DNA of 15,571 bases from an uncultured Bacilli bacterium (lineage in GTDB: Bacteria; Bacillota_I; Bacilli_A; RF39; UBA660), in the NCBI GenBank assembly GCA_947624695.1, contig CANQLN010000012.1:1-15571 (forward strand), read 5' to 3'. The number at the start of each line of letters is the position of its first letter. Position 1 is the stretch's first letter. The notes under the pieces were generated by a model. The model saw only the letters and a list, made by a program, of their open reading frames with translations. It was not told where the DNA came from and searched no databases. Shown here piece after piece: positions 6,334 through 13,880 of the stretch. The translations under genes and the position numbers were made by a program.

Positions 6334-7875
6334 CTACATAGTTGGATTAGTACCTATTCCAAGTGGTATACCAATAACATACCAGACAATAACTAAAACG
6401 AGTAGTGTTAAACTAATAACGATTGTATAAGGAAGTTGATACTTAATGGACTCAACTAAATGAATTTTTTCTTCTCTTTGATTATATTTTTCTAAAAAAG
6501 CTAAATAAACAATGAAATAAGCTAAAACGGGCGTAATATTCATAACTCCAGCTTCAGCAAAACGAAAGACAATTTGGGCAAAGGCAGGGGTCATGCCGTT
6601 TTGCATAAATAATGGCACCATGGTAGATGATAACATTGACCATTTAATGGTACTAGATGGCACCACAATCGTGGAAATCATTACCCCAAGGAAAGCTAAT
6701 ATGATTAATGGAAAACCAGTAAACCCACTTTTAGTAATTATATCACTCATAAAAGCTACAATAACATTACCAATATTCGTTTGTTTTAAAATACTGATAA
6801 ATATAGAGGCTAAGAATATCATAACTAACATATTTCCAATACCATCTAAAGAATGACCAAAATTATCACAGAAGTCTTCATGGTTTTTAATTGTTTTAAC
6901 CCCAATACCATAGAATAAGCCTAAGATAATGAATAATAAAGTAACAATGAAGACAAAACCATTACTAAAGAAAGAATTAACACTAAATAATTTATCGATA
7001 TAAGCCGTTTGACTATAATCAAGTAAAGCTCCACTTAAAGGTAAACCAGGAATAATACTATAAATAAAAATTATTAAGTAAATAAAGGCACTAGAACAAG
7101 CATAAATCATGCCCTTTTTTTCATCTTTTGTAACAATATCTTCTTCAAGTTCACTTTCGGTAAATTCATATTTAGGTAATTTCTTAACAATTATATTTTC
7201 AGTAATAACCGTAATAATATAAGAAACTAATAAAACCGCTACTGTCATAATGATAAAGAAAGATAGGCCATTAACAGTATGAACAGAATCAATAGTGGAA
7301 GATACTAAATTAGTATAAGTTGATAAAGCTGAATCCGAACTAGTAAAGAACATATTAATGGCATTACCACAAGATAAAGCGGCAAAAGAACAAATTATTC
7401 CAATCGCTGGATTTCTTTTTCCATAATAGAAAAGCAACGCTCCTAAAGGAATAAAGATTAAATAAGATAAGTCACCAAATAAACTGGCTATAACACAAAA
7501 GAAGACAAAAAAGAAAGTAACGGTCTTTTTCTTTAATCTTTTCGTTGTTAAAGTAATGGCTGTTTGTAAAAAGCCACTTTTGTCCATGATACTAATTCCC
7601 ATTAAAAGAATTATTAAATTAGATAAAACGGTAAAATTAGCAAAATTAGCTACTGTATTCGTAAAAATATACTTTATACCACTTAAAGAAAATAAAGACT
7701 TAACTAATTCAGTCACTGGAGTTATATCAGAAGTAATATTATTAATATGATAATAAGTTGCTTGAACATCTAATAAATGAAGTATGCCACTTAAAACAAT
7801 AGTTATCGCAATAAGGACAACATACATCATCAGTGGATGTAATCCACCTCTATTTTTTCTAGCTCTTCTTCTCAT
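6334..7875 (-). CDS. AbgT-family membrane transporter
   Basis: A polytopic inner-membrane protein of 513 residues. After a basic N-terminus (MRRRARKNRGG) come many hydrophobic segments, including two re-entrant-looking regions. The most diagnostic stretch is PSSTIKWSMLSSTMVPLFM (about residues 408-426), followed by TPAFAQIVFR and NITPVLAYF, which matches the AbgT pattern 'S..AKW....P.FVPM...G.SP...Q..YR..D...NI.TP'. Family members include E. coli AbgT (p-aminobenzoyl-glutamate uptake) and MtrF/YdaH, reported as antimetabolite exporters, so substrate and direction are open. The residues after the YR-like motif read FRFAEAG rather than the usual GDS, which may affect function. The gene overlaps the DUF951 gene by 17 bases. 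The ATG has AAGGTG as SD. A transporter inside this operon is unusual. Confidence 0.9.
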   Translation of the reverse strand: MRRRARKNRGGLHPLMMYVVLIAITIVLSGILHLLDVQATYYHINNITSDITPVTELVKSLFSLSGIKYIFTNTVANFANFTVLSNLIILLMGISIMDKSGFLQTAITLTTKRLKKKTVTFFFVFFCVIASLFGDLSYLIFIPLGALLFYYGKRNPAIGIICSFAALSCGNAINMFFTSSDSALSTYTNLVSSTIDSVHTVNGLSFFIIMTVAVLLVSYIITVITENIIVKKLPKYEFTESELEEDIVTKDEKKGMIYACSSAFIYLIIFIYSIIPGLPLSGALLDYSQTAYIDKLFSVNSFFSNGFVFIVTLLFIILGLFYGIGVKTIKNHEDFCDNFGHSLDGIGNMLVMIFLASIFISILKQTNIGNVIVAFMSDIITKSGFTGFPLIILAFLGVMISTIVVPSSTIKWSMLSSTMVPLFMQNGMTPAFAQIVFRFAEAGVMNITPVLAYFIVYLAFLEKYNQREEKIHLVESIKYQLPYTIVISLTLLVLVIVWYVIGIPLGIGTNPTM

Positions 7876-8056
7876 CTTTAAGCACCTTCTTTAGTTTCTT
7901 TTGAAACTCTAATCTATCCATCATTATTTCTCTCCCACAGTTATTACACTTAATTTTAACATCAACTCCCACTCTTGTTATCGTCCATAAATTAGTTCCA
8001 CAAGCATGGTTCTTCCGCATAATAACTTCATCATTTAGAGAAAAATCTTTATCCAT
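7859..8056 (-). CDS. DUF951 family protein (YyzM-like)
   Basis: A small protein of 65 residues belonging to DUF951, represented by B. subtilis YyzM in the same chromosomal place next to spo0J and ychF. The family pattern is clear: a beta-rich start (LNDEVIMRKNHACGTNLWTITRVG), then VDVKIKCNNCGREIMMDR. Cysteines at C19, C37 and C40 and nearby His17 could hold a metal; biochemical function is not established. The C-terminal tail is Lys-rich. The ATG overlaps the parB stop by one base (TAATG), and the 3' end overlaps the transporter gene by 17 bases, so it is tightly embedded in the operon and probably translationally coupled. Confidence 0.93.
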   Translation of the reverse strand: MDKDFSLNDEVIMRKNHACGTNLWTITRVGVDVKIKCNNCGREIMMDRLEFQKKLKKVLKDEKKS

Positions 8057-8949
8057 TATTCTTCACCAATAGAAATATTTAAAATTTCCATTATTCTTTC
8101 TAAATCTTTAAGAGAATCAAAAGTAATTTCCACTTTATTTTTATTTATTTTAACTTTATTTCCTACTTTATCACTGATAACTCTTTCATACATCTCATAT
8201 TTAGGATTAGTTATCTTTTCTCTTAAAGGTTTTCTCTTAATAATTTCTTTACCACTAACAATTTTCTCAATATCGCGAACATTTAAGTTTTCATTAACTA
8301 TTCTTTTCGCTAAATCAATTATTTGGTTTTCATCTTCTAATTTACTTAAAGCCCTTCCATGCGATGTTGAAATCTCTTTATTTATTAACATTTTTTGCAC
8401 GGGTTCTGGTAATTTCAAAAGCCCTAATAAATTAGTTATATAACTTCTACTTTTCCCAAATTTATTCGCAAATTCTTCTTGGGTCATTCCTCTTAAATTA
8501 AGAATATTTAAAACACTTTTAGCTTCATCAATCGCATTCAAATCTTCTCTTTGAATATTTTCCAGCAAAGCTATTTCCATCATTTCTTGATCAGTAAAAT
8601 CTTTAATAATGGCCGGTATTTCTTTTAAACCAGCTAATTTAGAAGCTCTAAGTCTTCTTTCACCTGCGATTAATTCATAACCTTTAATACTTTGTTTAAT
8701 TAAAATTGGTTGCACTACCCCATACTCTTTAATAGAAGCCGCTAATTCTTGTAGGCTTTCTTCATTAAAGTTAGTTCGAGGTTGGTAAGGATTCCTTCTA
8801 ATTTCTTCAACTTTAATATTAACAACATCATTTTTACTTTCTTTAACAATTTCTTTTTCAAAGTTGTCAAAATCAATAACATTGTTATTAGTAAATAGTT
8901 GCTCTAATCCTCTACCTAATGCCTTTTTCTTAGTCTCCATTACGCTCAA
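8056..8949 (-). CDS. parB: Chromosome-partitioning protein ParB (Spo0J)
   Basis: A CTP-dependent DNA clamp that loads at parS sites, spreads, and recruits SMC/ParA for origin segregation. The 297 residues show all parts: N-terminal LGRGLEQLF (11-19), box I with NPYQPRTNF (53-61), the CTP-binding GERRLRA (96-102) and ENIQRED (130-136), the HTH MTQEEFANKFGKSRSYITNLL (155-175), ISTSHGRAL (193-201), and a C-terminal dimerisation domain. Two starts are possible. The TTG at 8949 has AAAGGAAG just upstream and is used here; the ATG at 8940, three codons later, gives the more usual METKKKALGRGL but has no well-spaced SD. It overlaps the end of parA. I saw no consensus parS site in the window. Confidence 0.96.
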   Translation of the reverse strand: MSVMETKKKALGRGLEQLFTNNNVIDFDNFEKEIVKESKNDVVNIKVEEIRRNPYQPRTNFNEESLQELAASIKEYGVVQPILIKQSIKGYELIAGERRLRASKLAGLKEIPAIIKDFTDQEMMEIALLENIQREDLNAIDEAKSVLNILNLRGMTQEEFANKFGKSRSYITNLLGLLKLPEPVQKMLINKEISTSHGRALSKLEDENQIIDLAKRIVNENLNVRDIEKIVSGKEIIKRKPLREKITNPKYEMYERVISDKVGNKVKINKNKVEITFDSLKDLERIMEILNISIGEE

Positions 8950-9715
8950 TCACTTCCTTTGCTAAATTATGATAAGCTTCAGTTGCTCTACTAGTAGGAT
9001 CATATTCATTTATTGGTTTACCATGGCTGGGAGCTTCCACTAATCTTACTAGTCTGGGAATAATTGTGTTAAATACTTTATCTTTAAAATATTTTCTAAT
9101 TTCTTCAATAACTTCTAAACCGATGTTAGTTCTACCATCAAGCATGGTAAGTAAAACACCCTCAATTCTTAAATTTGGATTCATACTAGATTGCACCATA
9201 ATAATGGAATTTAAAAGTTGAGTAATTCCTTCAAGAGCAAAAAATTCACATTGAACGGGAATAATAACGGAATCACTAGCAACTAGAGCATTCATTGTTC
9301 CCAGTCCTAAAGAAGGTTGGCAATCGATTATAATATAATCAAAAGCTCCTCTTACATCATTAATGGCTTTTTTTAATTGCTCATTTTGATGGAATGTTTG
9401 ATCATCTAACATTCTTTTAACAAATTCCACATCAACTCCGGCTAAATTTAAAGTTGATGGGATAATGGCTAAATTTTCAAATTCGGTTTTAATAATGCTC
9501 TCTTCAATAGAGCATTTACCCGTAATAACTTCATAAATATCATGTTCAAAATCAGATGAAGTTAAACCTAGACCCGTAGTAGCATTACTTTGGGGGTCTA
9601 AATCAATTAGCAAAACTTTCTTGTCTTCTTTACCTAAGGCCGCTGCTAAATTGATACTCGTAGTGGTCTTTCCAACTCCTCCTTTTTGATTAACTAATGA
9701 AATTACTTTAGCCAT
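8930..9715 (-). CDS. parA: Chromosome-partitioning ATPase ParA (Soj)
   Basis: A deviant-Walker-A ATPase that works with ParB in origin segregation and, in B. subtilis as Soj, regulates DnaA. It has 261 residues from the ATG at 9715: MAKVISLVNQKGGVGKTTT, with KGGVGKTT at 11-18, then LLIDLDPQSNATTGLG, YIIIDCQPSLG (Walker B), and the C-terminal VRLVEAPSHGKPI typical of Soj. An in-frame GTG at 9724 would add MFF but lies inside the SD (AGAGGTG), so the ATG is the better start. The 3' end overlaps parB, and the gene leads the long operon to ychF. Its place next to the yyzM/ychF/rpsF cluster marks this as the chromosomal, not plasmid, version. Confidence 0.97.
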   Translation of the reverse strand: MAKVISLVNQKGGVGKTTTSINLAAALGKEDKKVLLIDLDPQSNATTGLGLTSSDFEHDIYEVITGKCSIEESIIKTEFENLAIIPSTLNLAGVDVEFVKRMLDDQTFHQNEQLKKAINDVRGAFDYIIIDCQPSLGLGTMNALVASDSVIIPVQCEFFALEGITQLLNSIIMVQSSMNPNLRIEGVLLTMLDGRTNIGLEVIEEIRKYFKDKVFNTIIPRLVRLVEAPSHGKPINEYDPTSRATEAYHNLAKEVIERNGD

Positions 9716-9752
9716 AAAAAACACCTCTAATTTTTAACACTCACTACTTACT

Positions 9753-9761
9753 ATTTTAACA
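9753..9761 (-). promoter_or_regulatory. Probable promoter for the parA operon
   Basis: On the minus strand, TGT followed by TAAAAT gives an extended -10 about 37 bases before the parA ATG. No convincing -35 is present (TAGTGC at 17 bp). It is the only candidate between the ATPase terminator (9783-9815) and parA. Confidence 0.45.
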
Positions 9762-9782
9762 CATAAAACTAAATAGCACTAG

Positions 9783-9815
9783 AAAAAAGAAAGAATATTC
9801 CCAAATTCTTTCTTT
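9783..9815 (-). terminator. Rho-independent terminator after the DUF4143 ATPase gene
   Basis: Perfect 11-bp arms AAAGAAAGAAT and ATTCTTTCTTT (plus-strand 9786-9796 and 9805-9815) flank an 8-base loop. On the minus strand they are followed by TTTTTTC. It lies 3 bases past the ATPase stop codon and isolates parA from that gene. Confidence 0.8.
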
Positions 9816-9818
9816 ACT

Positions 9819-11096
9819 TTAATTTTTTAAAGCTGTTAGTGGCACTACATAAACACCGTCTGGTCTTATGTAGGCACTATTTGTCATAGCACAAATTACA
9901 CATAAAACTCGAGGAACTTTTCCTTTGTCATGAAGTAATGAATTTTTAAAATTTATCAACTTATTGGCGGCTTCTTCTATTTGATTGACTCCTAATTTTA
10001 TTTCAAATGCGCACCATTCACCATCTTCAAGTTCTATAACACTATCAATTTCTCTATTTAAATAATCTTGATAATGATAACATTTTGCATCAAAAGAATC
10101 AGCATATATTTTTAAATCTCTTTCCACTAATGCCTCAAATAAAAAGCCAAAAGTTTTTAAATCACTAATCAATTTTTCTTCACTTAAGTTAAGTATAGAA
10201 GCTGCTAAAGAAGGATCAACAAAATGTCTTTTCTCACTTTGCTTTACTCTAACTTTAGAACGAATATTAACTGAAAATGGTTCATCATTATCAAGTAAAA
10301 ATAATCTATCTAAAGCATTAATATAAGAAGAAACAGTTCCCACATCAATATCTTCATTATCTTTCTCTTTAATATCTTTTTTAATTGTATTATTAGTAAC
10401 TGTTGTACTTTCATTTCTAGCTAAAGATTTCAATAACAATTTTATTTTATGCTTATCTCTTTTTATACCATCTAAACGGTTTAAATCATCATCAATAATA
10501 ATATTTAAATACTCTTTGACCATTATTTTAGCTTCAGCGGAATCATAACCTAAATTGCCGGGCCATCCTCCCCTTATTATTAATTTAGCTATATTTTTTA
10601 AATCTACTTCCCCTGTTCTAATTTCAATTTTTTTACCTTCACAAATATCTTTTAATGATACTTTACCAGAAGAATCGCCTGATTCATATAAAGACATCGG
10701 TCTCAAAGTAATTTTGCCAAATCTTCCCGCTCCACTATGATGAATCTTCTTTTCTCTGGGAGTACTACTACCAGTTAAAATATATTGACCTTTTAAACCT
10801 TCACGGTCAATTTCATTTCTTATGTAATCCCATAAATTTGGAGCCTCTTGCCATTCATCAATTAATTTTGGCTTTTCTCCTTCTAAAACAATTTTAGGAG
10901 ATATTTTAGCTAATTCCACTTCATTAGAATCTTCTCCTGTATTAGTATAGAGTAAAGTTTCACTCTTAACATATTTACGAGCCGCCCAAGTTTTACCACA
11001 ATATTTAGGCCCTTCAATGACGATTGCTCCAAACAATTTTAAATATTTATCAATTTTTTCATCCACAATTCTATTTTTATAATTAGGATTCTCCAT
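9819..11096 (-). CDS. AAA_14/DUF4143 ATP-binding protein
   Basis: A stand-alone P-loop ATPase of the common but poorly understood AAA_14-DUF4143 family. From the ATG at 11096 it has 425 residues. The N-terminal ATPase domain shows Walker A GPKYCGKT (29-36), Walker B LIDEWQ (78-83), sensor ILTGSSTP (106-113) and GRFGKITLRPMSLYE (124-138). The C-terminal DUF4143 part contains HFVDPSLAAS (291-300) and a nuclease-fold-like set E321, D351 (in NREIDSVIEL) and E365-I-K367, the PD-(D/E)xK arrangement. Whether it cuts nucleic acid is unknown. GTG/TTG starts a few codons upstream fall too close to the AAAGGAG SD, so the ATG was chosen. It is monocistronic, with its own promoter, iterated upstream repeats and terminator, consistent with a mobile or selfish-type unit inserted beside parA. 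Confidence 0.93.
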   Translation of the reverse strand: MENPNYKNRIVDEKIDKYLKLFGAIVIEGPKYCGKTWAARKYVKSETLLYTNTGEDSNEVELAKISPKIVLEGEKPKLIDEWQEAPNLWDYIRNEIDREGLKGQYILTGSSTPREKKIHHSGAGRFGKITLRPMSLYESGDSSGKVSLKDICEGKKIEIRTGEVDLKNIAKLIIRGGWPGNLGYDSAEAKIMVKEYLNIIIDDDLNRLDGIKRDKHKIKLLLKSLARNESTTVTNNTIKKDIKEKDNEDIDVGTVSSYINALDRLFLLDNDEPFSVNIRSKVRVKQSEKRHFVDPSLAASILNLSEEKLISDLKTFGFLFEALVERDLKIYADSFDAKCYHYQDYLNREIDSVIELEDGEWCAFEIKLGVNQIEEAANKLINFKNSLLHDKGKVPRVLCVICAMTNSAYIRPDGVYVVPLTALKN

Positions 11097-11121
11097 TAGC
11101 AACACTCCTTTAATTAATTTT

Positions 11122-11150
11122 AATATAATCTATATTAAATAATTTTGCAA
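11122..11150 (-). promoter_or_regulatory. Promoter of the DUF4143 ATPase gene
   Basis: On the minus strand: -35 TTGCAA (11145-11150), a 17-bp spacer, and -10 TATATT (11122-11127), 26 bases before the ATG. The four 23-bp repeats begin about 10 bp upstream of the -35, where an activator or repressor could reach the polymerase. Confidence 0.65.
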
Positions 11151-11160
11151 TTATAATCTC

Positions 11161-11252
11161 TCACTTTTTGCGTTTTCAGCCCGTCACTTTTTGAATTTTC
11201 ATTCCCACGCATTTTGAAATTTCAACCCCACACTTTTTGGAATATAAAAACG
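11161..11252. repeat. Four 23-bp-spaced direct repeats (iterons) upstream of the ATPase gene
   Basis: The core TCACTTTTTG recurs at 11161 and 11184, with variants ACGCATTTTG at 11207 and ACACTTTTTG at 11230. All four lie exactly 23 bp apart. The following bases are also related (roughly AATTTTCA then a C-rich end; unit 3 contains palindromic TGAAATTTCA). Units 1 and 2 agree best; unit 4 is most divergent and touches the T tract of the neighbouring terminator. The fixed spacing, about two helical turns, suggests cooperative protein binding. Confidence 0.75.
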
Positions 11253-11270
11253 TTCAAATTTAATTGAACG
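11246..11270 (-). terminator. Rho-independent terminator after the CYTH gene
   Basis: Arms CGTTCAA and TTGAACG (plus-strand 11251-11257 and 11264-11270) enclose a 6-base loop and run on the minus strand into TTTTTATA. It begins 2 bases after the CYTH-gene stop. Confidence 0.8.
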
Positions 11271-11272
11271 CT

Positions 11273-12667
11273 TTAAGCATCAGGAGTTAATTTTAAATCT
11301 TTAACTTTAGATGAAGTATATCTCATTCCTCTTTGATACTTTCCTTCTTTAATTAAAGATAATCCTGCCACATCTCTTGTTAAGAAATCATGAATAGTAT
11401 CTAGAGAACGACCATCTTTATCTTTAGTTTTAAGTTCTACTTCAACCATTACTTCATTGTAAGTTTCTTTTTCACCAATATACTCTATATTATCGATTGA
11501 TAAAGCATATGTAATTCCATCTTTTTCTAAATAGATATCATTTCTCACAACAGAATCATTTAAAACTGGCGTATAATTTAATGAAAAATTCACTTGCTCT
11601 TGTAATAAACTTTGTAAATTTTCCCAAGTAGGACTATCTAAATCAACATTATATTCATTTCTTTTATGATAAGCTCCCTCACTTTTTAAAGGTTTCTTAT
11701 AAGTTCCTATATATCTTTCTCCATCAATACTTTTTATACTTCTTAATCTAAGAACTGAGCCACTTTTCATTAATCTCAAATCAGGAGTATCATAATAAAC
11801 ATCTTTATTTTCTTTATTAACCATATTTATTATTTTAAAACCATGATTCAAGAATGATTTTACTAATTCATCAATCAAACCTTCTTTAGAATTATTTACT
11901 ATATATTTTAATTCTAATTCCGTTGGCCCTAAATCCGGTTTTCTTACTCTAATGGCTTCTGCCATATCAATTTTTGTTATATCATCAATATCATTACCAT
12001 TACTAATAGCTAAATTAGTAAAATTATCAATTACTTTGCCTAATTCATCATCTTGTTTTTCATACCAAATATTATGAGGCCCATCAAAATGACGAGTAAA
12101 TAATGTCCAAAAATTAACAAATTCACATTCGCTATAAAAAGCATAAGATTTTTTACTATATTTTAATTTATTTATTAATACTTTAAGTTCTCCTTCGGAA
12201 ATAAAACTATTATCTTTAAGAACATCTAAAATACTTGCATCCCCAATTAGATAAGCAGGACTTTTTTCTTTTCTATTATTAGCTACTAATTCAAATCTTC
12301 TACAAACAAATTCTTCATTATCAATAGCCTTACTAAAAGATTCAAATATTTTTAAAGGATCTTTAATAGTTAAATCTCTTTGAATTTTAAATCTTAAAGA
12401 ATCTTTTTTTAACATTTTATCAACATTACTATTAAATTGAAGTAATAAAGAACTAACTTCTCTTAAATATTTACGATCTTCATCTCGGTTTACTACTTTC
12501 GCTATATAAGCTTTCTTTAATTCTTTAAAAGTATCAATAGCCATTTTAAATATCTCTATATCTTTGGAAGTTATTGCTCTAGGATTAGAACACCCAAAAG
12601 ATACACTATTATCACTTGTCTCTTTTAAAATTTCTCTCAATTTTTCAAATATTACTTTATTAATCAT
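11273..12667 (-). CDS. CYTH-domain protein with an uncharacterised N-terminal half
   Basis: The 464 residues fall in two parts. The C-terminal half (about 248-450) is a CYTH/triphosphate-tunnel domain: the signature ExExK as ELELK (250-254), YYDTPDLRLM (291-300), VLRLR (305-309), YKKP (323-326), EVMVEVELK (405-413) and KYQRGM (443-448). These charged residues line the tunnel that binds metal and triphosphate-containing substrates in adenylyl cyclase IV, thiamine triphosphatase and polyphosphatases; the actual substrate here is unknown. The N-terminal 245 residues are helical, with no motif I know; residues about 174-205 are aromatic-rich (FYSECEFVNFWTLFTRHF). Stand-alone bacterial CYTH proteins are usually about 150-220 residues, so this is a fusion. 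The ATG has AAGGAGG as SD. Own promoter at 12692-12719; probably also cotranscribed with the genes upstream. Confidence 0.9.
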   Translation of the reverse strand: MINKVIFEKLREILKETSDNSVSFGCSNPRAITSKDIEIFKMAIDTFKELKKAYIAKVVNRDEDRKYLREVSSLLLQFNSNVDKMLKKDSLRFKIQRDLTIKDPLKIFESFSKAIDNEEFVCRRFELVANNRKEKSPAYLIGDASILDVLKDNSFISEGELKVLINKLKYSKKSYAFYSECEFVNFWTLFTRHFDGPHNIWYEKQDDELGKVIDNFTNLAISNGNDIDDITKIDMAEAIRVRKPDLGPTELELKYIVNNSKEGLIDELVKSFLNHGFKIINMVNKENKDVYYDTPDLRLMKSGSVLRLRSIKSIDGERYIGTYKKPLKSEGAYHKRNEYNVDLDSPTWENLQSLLQEQVNFSLNYTPVLNDSVVRNDIYLEKDGITYALSIDNIEYIGEKETYNEVMVEVELKTKDKDGRSLDTIHDFLTRDVAGLSLIKEGKYQRGMRYTSSKVKDLKLTPDA

Positions 12668-12691
12668 TTCTAGGCCTCCTTCATTAAACTT

Positions 12692-12719
12692 ATTATAACA
12701 CTTTACTATTTACTTTCAC
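12692..12719 (-). promoter_or_regulatory. Promoter of the CYTH gene
   Basis: On the minus strand: -35-like GTGAAA (12714-12719), a 16-bp spacer, and consensus TATAAT (12692-12697) preceded by TGT (extended -10). It lies within the end of the 54-residue ORF, 25 bases before the CYTH ATG. Confidence 0.65.
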
Positions 12720-12870
12720 TAGTCTTTAAAACGTTTTTTAAATAATTTAAATACTTCTCTTTTAACTCAATTAATTTTTCTAAATCCTTATTTTGTTTTT
12801 CTAAATCATCTTTATATTTTTGTAATATATTGTTTTCTATAATTACTTCTTTTAATAATTTATCATTCAT
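12706..12870 (-). CDS. Small Lys/Glu-rich coiled-coil protein (54 residues)
   Basis: A short ORF from an ATG at 12870 to TAG at 12706, beginning MNDKLLKEVIIENN. It is almost entirely helical, with a heptad-like pattern of L/I and K/E from about residue 4 to 50, so it could form a coiled coil, perhaps with the coiled-coil tail of the protein encoded just upstream. Codon use resembles the neighbours. The start is doubtful: no SD lies at the normal distance, and the purine-rich GGAAGG is about 25 bases away across a short inverted repeat. An in-frame stop just upstream rules out a longer form. It fills an otherwise empty 224-base gap, which supports it being real. No homologue is recognised. Confidence 0.5.
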   Translation of the reverse strand: MNDKLLKEVIIENNILQKYKDDLEKQNKDLEKLIELKEKYLNYLKNVLKTSESK

Positions 12871-12880
12871 AATCTATTAT

Positions 12881-12896
12881 GGTAACAACTGTTACC
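12881..12896. repeat. 16-bp inverted repeat between the 328- and 54-residue genes
   Basis: GGTAACA and TGTTACC form 7-bp arms around two central bases; on the minus strand the element covers the stop of the 328-residue gene and lies just before the 54-residue ORF. There is no T tract, so it is not a terminator. It could be an operator, a transcript-stabilising hairpin, or a fold that brings GGAAGG nearer the small ORF's start. Confidence 0.4.
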
Positions 12897-13878
12897 TTCC
12901 TCCTATTTTTATTTTAGTTTCTTCTAATTTTCTAATAGTCTCATTAATTTCTAAATCTAATTCTGCATTTCTTTCAACTAATTTACTTCTTCTTTTTCCT
13001 AAAGTTTTAATTTGACTTTCTAAGGTAGCATAAGTCCTAAACTGCTTACTCAAAATAGTCTCTCTAATAGGAATAGATGGTGAAGGACTTAATTCTTTAT
13101 CTCTCTCTTTTCTTAATATAGATGCACATCTTATATAAAGACCTCTTAATTCTTCATAAGTTTTAACACCTACATTTTTTCTTAATCTAAAATTATTAAT
13201 ATCTTTAGTCATGAAATCATTAACTGTATATATTTTCCAATTACGTAAAAGTTTGCTTAAATTAGAAGACAAATTTAAATCATCTAATAAGGTATATCTC
13301 GTAGCATCTAAATCACTTTCTATTAATTCATCACGAAAAGAATACCCTAAAAAATGGACATAATCAATTATTTCTTTTCCCCGGGCATCACTAATATTAT
13401 AAATGGCATATATTTCTTTAGTGGACATATTAATTAATTTTCCAAAAGTATTAATACCCTCTAGTTCTAATAATTCTAAAACAATAGGTTTAAAGTCAAA
13501 AATAGTTGATTTCAAAGGAGCATTTAAAAGACTAGGAGTCATCTTTTGACATCCTTTAACATGAATAAAAGAATAAATTAATTTATCTAATTTTTTTAAA
13601 GCTTTATTTTTAATTTCTAAAATAACATATCTTCTTTTATGCATCCATAAAGCTATCTCATCATAAGGAACAATTCGTTTATCAAAAACTCCTAAACGCT
13701 TTCTTAAAACTAATAATTCTTCCGCACTAAATTTATCCGTTTTATTTATTTTTTCATTAACTAAAATAGCAGTAAATTTTCGAAAAACATTTTCTATTCT
13801 TTCATTAAATATAACTTTTAAATCGGGATATAAAGAAAACATTTCATCTCTTAAAGCAATATATATTTTCTCTTCCAT
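12892..13878 (-). CDS. Protein with sigma-region-4-like HTH, two alpha-CTD-like segments and coiled-coil tail
   Basis: A 328-residue protein, not matched to a named family. By eye, residues 51-97 resemble sigma-70 region 4 (SAEELLVLRKRLGV ... YDEIALWMHKRR ... KNKALKKL, like 'E..VL.LRFGL...TLEEIG......R.RQIE..AL.KL'). Residues about 130-178 (LELEGINTFGKLINMS ... ISDARGKEIIDYV) and 197-250 (LLDDLNLSS ... TVNDFMTKDINNFRLRKNVGVKTYEEL) each resemble the RNA polymerase alpha C-terminal domain, a helix-hairpin-helix fold. A basic coiled coil (about 283-322) ends the protein. Residues 1-100 are similar to the adjacent 158-residue protein, so the pair probably arose by duplication. The start is 2 bases after that gene's stop, with only a weak SD, suggesting coupled translation. 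Likely nucleic-acid binding; role unknown. Confidence 0.85.
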   Translation of the reverse strand: MEEKIYIALRDEMFSLYPDLKVIFNERIENVFRKFTAILVNEKINKTDKFSAEELLVLRKRLGVFDKRIVPYDEIALWMHKRRYVILEIKNKALKKLDKLIYSFIHVKGCQKMTPSLLNAPLKSTIFDFKPIVLELLELEGINTFGKLINMSTKEIYAIYNISDARGKEIIDYVHFLGYSFRDELIESDLDATRYTLLDDLNLSSNLSKLLRNWKIYTVNDFMTKDINNFRLRKNVGVKTYEELRGLYIRCASILRKERDKELSPSPSIPIRETILSKQFRTYATLESQIKTLGKRRSKLVERNAELDLEINETIRKLEETKIKIGGR

Positions 13879-13880
13879 AT

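Noticed and set aside
11161..11252. CRISPR array
   Set aside because: The units are 23 bp end to end with no unique spacers and diverge within the core; no cas genes are near.
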